Source: Eonycteris spelaea
Lineage: Eukaryota > Chordata > Mammalia > Chiroptera > Pteropodidae
DNA length: 64,000 nt
NCBI GenBank assembly: GCA_003508835.1
Contig: PUFA01000066.1
Location: 9,876,501-9,940,500 of the forward strand
Reading direction: 5' to 3'
In this document: piece by piece, positions 56,401-64,000 of the stretch
How the letters are laid out: the number at the start of each line of letters is the position of its first letter
Numbering within the stretch: position 1 is the first letter of the stretch
Notes under the pieces: generated by a model
Databases searched by the model: none
Told to the model about the DNA's origin: nothing
What the model saw: only the letters and a program-made list of their open reading frames with translations
Translations under genes and position numbers: made by a program

Positions 56401-59400
56401 GCTGCAGGTCAGAGGCCGTGGGGTCAGCAGAGGGTGGGCCGCGTCGGGGCGCGGGGTCACCAGGCCGCACGTACCGGGCACAAGGCTTGTCCACAGCGGT
56501 GTTGAGCAGGAAGGTCTCCTCGAAGTTGTAGAGGCTGATCACCTCCTCGTTGAGTGCATCCATCTCCACGCAGCCCCGGTAGCAGGGGAAGCGGAGGGGC
56601 TCCGGGGCTGTGGGCACAGCACAGGGTCAGAGTGCCTCCCCCCCACCCCACCCAGACAGAAAGGAGGCCAGGGTGCAGCGGGGCAGACTGAAGCCAGACG
56701 CCTAGCAGATGGGATGAGCGTGCAGGGGACAGCCACGTGCCCAGGCTGGGCCAGGCTCACCGTGAAGTTGCTGGGGTAACACCCCACGTAGAAGACAAAG
56801 TCATCGGGCTGCAGATTGAGCAGGCCCTCGGCCCCAGGGGCCACTGTGTCACCCTTGGTCTCCTGGATCATCTGTTTTTCCACCGTGACAGACATGTGAC
56901 CAAACTGGAGGGTCCTGCAGGCGGAGGCCACGGGTTTGGAGTGGACATGCAACCCAGCCAGTGGGGGGGGGAGAACACGGCAGGGGGCGGGCCTCCCACC
57001 TGTCAATGCTGATGGCTGCAAACTGCTCCCCGATGTCCTCGTCAACGCTGAGGGTCACGGGCCCCGCCCCTCCCAGGCGATACACCCAGTGTACCTTCTG
57101 ATCACGTAGAGCCACACCCATGTAGTCACCAGTGGCCTAGGGGGTGGGGAGACTCAGTAGGACAGGGACCCAGCATGACCCGCCTGCTCCAACCTGGCGC
57201 CCAGCTCACCCGGCCCGCCAAGCTTGCCCAGTACCTGGCGGCTGCCCATGTATAGCACAAACTGGTCCCCAGTGACCTCGCCGGACGCCGGAGTTGGGCT
57301 CTGGAGGTAGAACTTGAGGGCGCTGTAGGCGGCGAGGTCGCTGAGGTCCCGAGGGGCACGCAGCTGCACCCCTGAGCGCCCGTTGAACTTCATGGGCACC
57401 TTGACCTGTGCAAGGTGCACAGCCCGTCAGCATGCGGCCCGCTCTCCAATAGCCCCCGGCCCCTGCACTCCAGCCCACCTTGTTGGCGGCCCCTCGGGCC
57501 TCGGCGATGAGCGCCCGCACACGGCTGATGCTGGCCGACAGAGCCAGGCTGGCGTTGTGCGCCCCACGGTTCTCCAGCAGGTTCAGCTTGGCCAGCAGCT
57601 GCGGAAGCGTCTTCTCCAGGCTAGACACTGTGGGAGCGGAGCGGAGCGCAGGGGAGGCTGAGAGCCTCGCCCCCCCACCCCCACCCCCGGCCCAGCCACC
57701 ATCGGCGGCACCTCGAGCGGGAGCCCACCTGAGCGGCCTGCGTCGAGCACCACCTGGCCCAGGTCCTGGCTCTGCAGACCGCCATACTGGCCCTGCCACT
57801 GCTCCAGGCTTCTCTGCATGTCCCGAAGCTGGGCCTGCACGCGGGCGGCTCTGTCCTGTGCTTCGGCGGCCACAGTCTTGGCATGAGCAATCTTCTTGCT
57901 TGTCTCATCTGGTGGGCAGTGCGCTCAGCGGGGGTCACACGACCACCACCCTGGCCTCATCTCCCATTAGGGAGACCTCCAAGTCCCCCAGTAGGACCAG
58001 CAAGAGGGATGCTGACCCCCATGGACCACGTGAGAACCTTGGAACCGTGGGGACCCACCCTCCACCCCCCACTGGATGGCTTCTCCTGTGCCAGCCTCCT
58101 GGACCAGAGTAGGCCACTCTGATGTCTTCCCAAGTCAGCTCAACTCTGTTGCCCCGGGCACCACGCCAGTCCTGGGCCGCCATCATCTCTCCCAGAGCCC
58201 TGCTCACAGTGACATCCTTCTCTGAAGTGGGACACAGCCCCAGGGCCATCTGCTATGGGACTTCCCTCAGCTGTCCTGGTCACTGTTCTGGATGGCACAG
58301 GAGCCAGGTGTCTTATCCCAGAGCTCTAACGGACCGGGCTGGCTGGAGTGATGCCCACATGTGGCAGGTGCCTGTTCCCCTCTGGGGACAGGCTCTGAGG
58401 GCGCGGGCAGGGAGGAGGCCTGGCCCACCTGTGTCCATGGCCAGCATGGCCTGCACCCCCTGGATCTGGGCTGCCAGCTGCTCCTTCTTGGCCTGGGCGT
58501 CGCGGAGTTGGGACCCCACGTCCTGAAGGGTGGCCCGCACTGTGGGGGAAGCAGCCTCAGCTCTGGAGCCCCGGCCCATGTACCAGCCCACTGTGGCCCC
58601 CTGACCCCAGGGACCAGGGGACCAGGGCCGACATGCACACAGGCAGGCGGAGACACCCCACACAAGGGCCCTTGCCTCGGGGGGGCACCGGAGAACCTCA
58701 GTTCCACAGCAGAGTGTGATCGTCCCCATTCCACAGAGGAAATCTCCACGGCTCAGAAAAGCCAATCATCGCCCACGTTCCAGCAGCGGGGGCCCCTGCT
58801 CCCCACCGGCCCTTCCGCACCCGACAGTCCTCCAGCCAGGAAGGCAGGACGCACCGTCAGCTGGCCCCGTGTCCTCTTCCCAGACCCATCGCAGTCAGGG
58901 GGCAGTGGCCTTTGCTCGGACACGCCGAGTCAGTGGGGAGCAGGATTCCCACACAGGGCAGCCACCGCCCTGACGTGCCATGGCCCCCCGCAAACCCCCA
59001 CACATCGCCCAGAGCCTGAGGGTCCCCGCAGAGCCCGGACACGCGGGCGGGGGTGGCACTCACCGCGGTCCAGCCTCCGCTGCTCCCTGAGGGCGGCTTC
59101 CCCCAGGCCACTGCTGTTGGCCCACAGCTCCCTGGCTCGCGGCCCCAGGCCCTGCTGCACCACCGTCTGTAGACACGGTACAGGACAGTGTTCGCACCCA
59201 CCCGATGGGAGCCGGCGTGGGCAGGGGCTCCTGCGGGGGCTGTGGGGAGCGCCAGGGCCTTACCGCCCACGCGTGGCCGGCCTGCTGCAGTGCCTGGCCC
59301 GCGCCCCTCGGCAGCCTGCACGGCCCGCAGGATGCTGCTGTAGGCGTTGGCGGCCTCCACGGCCCGCTGGATGAAGCGGTCTTGGTTGACTCCGCGGATG

Positions 59401-62400
59401 ATGCTGTGGGCGAGGCAGGGGAGAGCCCCAGGCTGTGTGAGCGGGGCCTGCACGTCTCCAGTCCCGCACACGGGCCTCCCGCCCTCACGGCTGCCCCCCT
59501 TCCTGCCCGGCCCCTGCGGGGACAATGGCTTCTCCCTCTGGGAACCCTTCCCCCCAAAGCTAGCTGCCTTCCTCAAAGCCTCGACTGCCCGGCGGGGACC
59601 TGGGCTGCGTCCCGGGGCGCCCCTACTTGGGCCCCGCACCTGGAGAGGTTGTGGGCCAGCTGGTCCAGCCGCCACGCGTGGGCCTCGGCGGCCTCTACCA
59701 GGTCCACCTTCCCGCTCGCCGGGAAGAAGGCGCGCATCTTCTCCAGCAGTGGCGTCCGGGCTCCGTCCAGGCTGGCGCGAGGTGCTCGGACTCCTAGGAT
59801 GGAAGGGCTTAGATGGGACCCGTCCCGACCCCTCACTCGCTTCCCATACCCGGGATCCCAGGAGCCACGCTCTGCGTGCAAAGCGGCGTCCAGCCCCACC
59901 CACTGCGCCGCCCCGGGGAGACCCGCTCACCTCCTTGGCCTGGTCCACGTCCTGCAGGAACTTCGAGACCAAGGCCAGGCTGTCGCTGGCTGCCTGCAGG
60001 GTGGCCCTCAGAGTGGCATTGTCCCGGGACAGCTCGTGCTTCCGGCGCTGGAGGCGACGTGAAGTGAGCGGGTGACAGGACGACGGGGACAAGGAGGGGC
60101 GGGGGGCGGGCGGGGCGGGGCGGCGCCCTCACCAGCGCCTCCTCCAGGCGCTCCTGGTTGCTGCTGTTCAGCTCCTCGGCCTCCCGCGTGATGCCCACAG
60201 CCCGGTTCAGAGCCTCTCGCAGGTCCATGAGGCCGGCCTCGTGCTGGGCCAGCTGGTCGCGGGTGCGGGCGACCAGCGCCTGGTTCCCCTCCCAGCGGCT
60301 GGCCAGCTGCTCCTGCACGCGGGCCAGCACTGGCCGAGACCGGTACGGACACGGTCACTGCGGCAGTGATTCCCAGGGCCCACCCACCAGGCCCCCATCT
60401 GTCCCCACGGAGCACGTGACGCCACTCCACGCTGACCTCAGCCCGGGGGCTCCTGGCCGCGCCCTCGCACCCCCTGCCCCGTGGGGCCACCCACTCACGT
60501 CTCTGGGCCTCGCCCAGCTCAGCCTGGGCCGCAGCCCGTGGGCGCCCAGGTCACGGGCCCGCATCTCCCTGAGCAGTCGCTCCGCCTGGGCCAGGGTCCG
60601 GCGCAGCTGTTCGCCGGAGGGGACTGACGCATTGGCTGGCGACAGGCGGTCTGTCTGCAGCACCAGCTCTGATGGGGTTTGAGAAGGAGGCGGTCAAGCC
60701 CGGGGCAGACGCTGGCCCACTAGCTTGCAGGCTGGACGCCCTGAGCATCCTCAGCACCACCCAGGCACTCCCAGAGCTCCTGGCCCCAGGCCTCAGCTGT
60801 GCTCCGGGCCAGGCCGCCTGGCTCTGCTGACACCCCACTGCCCAGCTGCTCAGCCTCCCACCTTGGCCGCCTCTCCTGCCCAACCCTCTGGGCTAGCGCT
60901 TCTTCCCCAACCTTTGGGCCAGGCCAGGCACCCAAGATCTCTTCTTGGTGACACGGTTCACTTTGTAATTAAGGGGACAACCAGGGAGTTCCCCAGGGAG
61001 GCAGGGTTCCATGAGGGGTGCACGGTGTGTCTTGCAGGGTCCACCCACCCGCTTGCTTCAGCCCCCTGGCTGCCTTGTCCTCCCCCAACTCTGCCCTGAC
61101 GACCTGTCGACCGAGGCAATGTCCTCAACACTCCTGCCAGGTCTCACTTTACTCCCCCCTGCCCCATCCCCCCGCCGGGCCGGCTCCTACCGCTTAGGGC
61201 CTGCTCCACAGCCCGGATGGCCACCAGCAGCGTCTGTGCCTGGCCCAGAGTGGCCTCCGTGCTGTCCACCAGCCGGCCAGCCTGGGCCCGGGCCCCAGTT
61301 GCCTGTGGACAGACACAGTGCCCCATCAGCCCACAGCCCCTGCTGGCTGGGGGGATGAGTGGGAAAAGTTGGGGGCCTGGGGAGGGCTCCTGAGCCTAAG
61401 CAGAGAACCAGGAGTGACAGTGGGTGGTGTGGGGCCCATGGATGGGGCCTACAGAAGGGGTCTTCAGAGGGAAGGGTCCCTGGGGGAGGGGTCTCTGGAG
61501 GCGGGTGTCGGGGTCCTGCCTGGCTGTCCAGCTGCTGCATGTCCTGCCCGAGGCTGGCGCTCTGTCGCTCCAGTGTCCCCAGCTGCTGCTCCGGCTCCTG
61601 GCGGGGGCCTGGAGGGCCCCGGAGCTGGCCCTAGGGGGAGGGGACGGTGAGCGCCTGCCCCGGGGGAGGGGCGGCTGGGAGCAGGCCGAGCGGTACCTTC
61701 AGGTCTGCGATGGAGGCGTTCAGCCTGTGCAGCCGGGCCCAGGCGGTGGCGCTGGGGCTGACGGTGCGCAGCTGGTCCCGGATGGCGGGCAGGAGGGCGC
61801 CCGTCCGCTCCAGGTCGTCCAGAAGCACCACGACGCAGTGGTCACACACTGTGGGCAGTGCGGGGCATCAGCGCAGGGCATGGTCGGCCCGGGGCCAGGG
61901 GGTCGGGGGTCAGCCTGGTGACACCGGGCTGGGTGGACGGTGACAGGCTGGTGGGCTCAGCACAGGGGGTTCGAGGGCAGGTGTGGGTCCGTGGGAGACC
62001 TGAGAGTGAGGGGCGGTGCCACGGACCCGCTGGGAGTGCAGGCCAGCCACGGGGTCACAGGCCAGTGGGGCTGGGACCCGCACCCCCGAGCGGGGCTGGG
62101 GGCTGGGGCGAGGGGCTGGCTGGGGCGCGGGGGGGACAGCAGGGACGCACCTTCACAGTGCACGCCTGGGCCCCCAGGCCCGCCGGGCACGGGCACCTGG
62201 TGCTGGTGGCTGCAGGCATCACAGCGCTCCCCGCTGAGCCCCGGGGGGCACGTGCAGCGGCCCGTGTGCAGGTCACAGGGCCCCCTGGCACTGGCAGCCT
62301 GGGTGGTGGGGAGGACGCGGTGAGTGGCTGGCCCAGTGCCCCAGGGTATTTGCCGCCCCATGGTGCCCAACGGGTCACACTCACGCCTGCAGCCCTGCTC

Positions 62401-64000
62401 GGGGAGCCCCCAGTAGCCATGGGCACACTCTCGGCACTGGAGCCCCGCCGTCCCTGGCTGGCAGCGGCACTGCCCGCTCTGGGGGTGGCATTCGGAGCCC
62501 TCAGCGGCTGGTCCACAGGCACACGGCTGGCAGCCACCGCAGCCCTCAAAGCCGAAGTGTCCGTCCTGTGGCATGGGTACAGCGTCGCAGCTCTGCCCAG
62601 GCCTCGGGACCCGTGTCCTCCCCTCCTCCAGCCCCAGCACACCCAGCCCCGCCCTCCCCGGTGGCCCTACCTGGCAGCGGTCACAGCGAGGCCCTGTCAC
62701 ACCCGCCTTGCACAGGCAGCGCCCGCTATGGGGGTCGCAGGCCTCGGTCCCACAGGGGAGCAGTCACACCCTGCAGAAGGTGAAGCTATGACAACAGCCC
62801 TTTCCCCATCCCCGCTGCCCGCTCACTATCCCATCTTGCCCGCCTTCCCTGCAGCCCGCAGGCAGCCAGAGGGCCGCACTCCGGACGCGCCAGCCCCAAA
62901 GTGCCCCTGGGCCTGGCAGAGGAGGGCGTGGCGGGGCAGCCCGCTTCCTGCGGGGCCAGCAGGGACGCCCCTCGGCACAGGCCACCCGCGGGCGTACGGG
63001 AGCAGTTGCCAGGCAGCAAGGCGTTGCCGTAGAAGCCGGGCGCGCACGTCTCGCAGCGAGGCCCGGCGGTGTGGCGCAGGCAGCCGCGGCAGGCGCCCGT
63101 CAGCGGGTCGCAGTCCTTGAACAGCAGGTTGGGGTCGCCGTTGCCGCTGCAGTCGCAGGGCTGGCACGAGCTGCCCAGCACCAGCGGGTTCCCGAAGAAG
63201 CCGGGCGCGCACCTGGGGCGAGGGCGGGGTCAGCGGCCGCACTGGCCTCGCTCTGCTGCTCGGGTTTCCCCCACCCCCACCCCGGGGCCCCCGGCTCAGG
63301 TGCTGTGCTGGCCGTGCTCACGCCCGCCCTGCCGCTCACCGCTCGCAGGAGGTCCCCGCGTAGCCGGGTTTGCAGAGACACTGGATGCGACCACCTCGAG
63401 AGACGCAGCCCATGGCAAAGCTGCAGAAACAGGCGGCTGTCACGCGCCTGCACGAGCAGTCGGTGTTCTCATGCCGGGCCAGACTCCAGGAGTTGGGGAC
63501 CGTCCTCGTGGGCCCGCCCCAGCTGCCCCAGCCTCCGCAGAGTCAGTGCTGACCCAGCCGCTTACTTGTTGGAAGGCACAGCCAGCGGACAGGGGCAGCT
63601 GACGCAGGGGGCTGCGGGGTCCTCGGACCCACTGCGCACAAAGCCGGCCTGGCAGCGCTCACAGTGGTCGCCCTCCGTGCTGTGCTGGCAGCCCTGTGGG
63701 GAGGGCACAGGTCGGCACTATTGGTGGGGGCCTCGCTTTCCACCTGAGGGTCTAATCAGCTCTCACAGGGACTGCACCCCGGCCAGCGGGGACCCTGCCC
63801 AGGACGCATCCCGCCCCCAGGCATCGTGTCTGTCACCACCTCCCTGAGGCCTCTCGCCCTCCCCAGTGTGCCGCTGGTGGCTGCCCGTCCTACATCAGGT
63901 CCCACTCACCACACAGACGCCCGAGCCAGGGAGACAGCGGTCTGAGTGCCGTGACACTGACAGGGGACGCAGCGACCCAAAAAGGGACCTTTGACGTCCC
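52535..64000 (-). CDS. LAMA5: Laminin subunit alpha-5, C-terminal half (39 exons, partial)
   Basis: This is a secreted basement-membrane chain, the alpha subunit of laminins 511 and 521. The LG domains bind integrins and dystroglycan; the coiled coil assembles with beta and gamma chains. The last 39 exons lie here, about 1,860 codons, roughly half of the human 3,695 aa chain. The order is LE repeats (62151-64000), coiled coil (57479-61848), LG1 (56475-57405), LG2 (55498-56401), LG3 (54553-55420), linker plus LG4 (53573-54472) and LG5 to the stop TAG (52535-52537), ending VGASGCPAT. The chain enters the window mid-LE array, so the N-terminus is outside. About 14 exons contain frame breaks, mostly one-base losses in G/C runs, and two introns use GC donors. 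Exon positions are in the domain entries below. Confidence 0.96.
53573..54472 (-). CDS. LAMA5: LAMA5 exons for LG3-LG4 linker and LG4 domain
   Basis: The exons are 54328-54472, 54070-54261, 53838-54002 and 53573-53734. The first holds the basic linker ASRHSRQ then [20 protein letters not shown]. Later parts include [40 protein letters not shown] and [15 protein letters not shown]4-LG5 carry heparin and dystroglycan binding in laminin alpha chains. Breaks: two C losses in one exon (about 54255 and 54225-54229, which together restore the human length of this segment) and one G lost at 53661-53668. Confidence 0.93.
54553..55420 (-). CDS. LAMA5: LAMA5 exons for LG3 domain
   Basis: The exons are 55267-55420, 55011-55140, 54773-54934 and 54553-54690. 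The domain runs from [18 protein letters not shown] to VNVSSGCAP, with [17 protein letters not shown] and [13 protein letters not shown]. Breaks: one C lost at 55042-55046 (GAPHYV) and one G lost at about 54578-54580 (PRGLRAA). The exon 55267-55420 is 154 bp although both neighbours demand a multiple of three, and its last codons are unlike human. Confidence 0.93.
55498..56401 (-). CDS. LAMA5: LAMA5 exons for LG2 domain
   Basis: The exons are 56239-56401, 55955-56077, 55727-55875 and 55498-55630. The domain runs from [20 protein letters not shown] to [13 protein letters not shown], with [20 protein letters not shown] and [20 protein letters not shown]. All four frames are intact. The exon at 56239 has no GT near its end; GAG|GCAGGC is the only donor that fits phase and length. 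The intron 56078-56238 is a run of GGCGGAGTCAGC repeats. Confidence 0.94.
56085..56237. repeat. Tandem GGCGGAGTCAGC-type repeat in a LAMA5 intron
   Basis: Five to six copies of a GCGGAGTCAGC core at uneven spacing fill most of a 161 bp intron. Confidence 0.8.
56475..57405 (-). CDS. LAMA5: LAMA5 exons for LG1 domain
   Basis: The exons are 57235-57405, 57000-57136, 56761-56914 and 56475-56607. The domain starts [20 protein letters not shown] and ends NTAVDKPCA. Visible motifs include FYLQ then [29 protein letters not shown] and [22 protein letters not shown]1-LG3 together form the integrin-binding part in laminin-511. One C is missing at 56604-56607, right after the acceptor of the last exon. 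Confidence 0.94.
57479..61848 (-). CDS. LAMA5: LAMA5 exons for the coiled-coil region (domains I and II)
   Basis: There are twelve exons: 61697-61848, 61520-61630, 61191-61302, 60499-60668, 60133-60329, 59931-60047, 59640-59793, 59264-59403, 59064-59166, 58429-58539, 57729-57908 and 57479-57627. They encode heptad-rich sequence from [20 protein letters not shown] through [18 protein letters not shown] and [18 protein letters not shown] to [20 protein letters not shown]. The chain pairs with laminin beta and gamma here. Breaks: about 60536, about 59775 (LAASLDGA) and about 59300-59308 (net one extra or two lost). The intron after 61520 starts with GC rather than GT. Introns in this block are otherwise small and featureless. 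Confidence 0.93.
62151..64000 (-). CDS. LAMA5: LAMA5 exons for laminin-type EGF (LE) repeats
   Basis: There are seven exons: 63910-64000 (partial), 63566-63693, 63340-63420, 62998-63212, 62671-62770, 62385-62565 and 62151-62298. They encode Cys-rich LE modules, for example [39 protein letters not shown] and [18 protein letters not shown]. The last exon ends at the LE-to-coiled-coil transition ([20 protein letters not shown]). Breaks: about 63949 (one C lost in HGHSDRC), about 62756 (one C lost in CSPCGTEAC) and about 62280-62288 (net one extra or two lost in the CPGGxCD region). All splice sites are GT-AG. Confidence 0.93.

Noticed and set aside
61858..63120. 420-residue plus-strand open frame
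   Set aside because: It is the antisense shadow of LAMA5 exons, which have clear laminin sequence on the minus strand.

Overview
This window is placental-mammal nuclear DNA from a GC-rich, gene-dense segment. It carries four recognisable vertebrate genes in the order HRH3 (-), OSBPL2 (+), ADRM1 (+), LAMA5 (-). As I recall it, this is the gene order of human 20q13.33. I see no Alu elements, so a primate is unlikely, and no B1/B2 elements, so a mouse-like rodent is unlikely. No clade-specific SINE is clear enough to name the order of mammal. There is no sign of a bacterial, viral or otherwise exotic system.

Layout. Bases 1-3493 hold the complete three-exon coding region of the histamine H3 receptor on the minus strand, with its CpG-island promoter to about 4140. 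From about 4140 to 17480 there is intergenic sequence with no gene I can support. A second CpG island (about 17500-18360) starts OSBPL2. Its 13 coding exons run from 21701 to 39964, followed by a probable long 3' UTR to a poly(A) signal at 43120. An old L1 fragment lies at about 43880-44690. A third CpG island (about 45880-46720) starts ADRM1, which has nine coding exons (47367-51937) and a poly(A) signal at 52023. LAMA5 converges on it from the other strand: its last 39 exons fill 52535-64000, encoding the end of the LE-repeat array, the coiled coil and the five C-terminal LG domains. The 5' half of LAMA5 lies beyond the window.

Functions. The genes are not an operon and do not share a pathway. 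HRH3 is a presynaptic amine GPCR. OSBPL2 (ORP2) is a lipid-transfer protein. ADRM1 (Rpn13) is a proteasomal ubiquitin receptor. LAMA5 is the laminin alpha-5 chain of basement membranes. ADRM1 and LAMA5 meet tail to tail with only about 600 bp between stop codons.

The most important quality observation is that three of the four genes carry about 20 isolated reading-frame breaks, nearly all looking like the loss of one base in a short G or C run. Splice sites and the flanking protein sequence are intact. Because ADRM1 and LAMA5 are essential genes, consensus-sequence error is much more likely than gene death. Exon coordinates below follow the DNA as given, and the breaks are listed. Comparisons with human and rat proteins rest on recalled family knowledge, not on a search.
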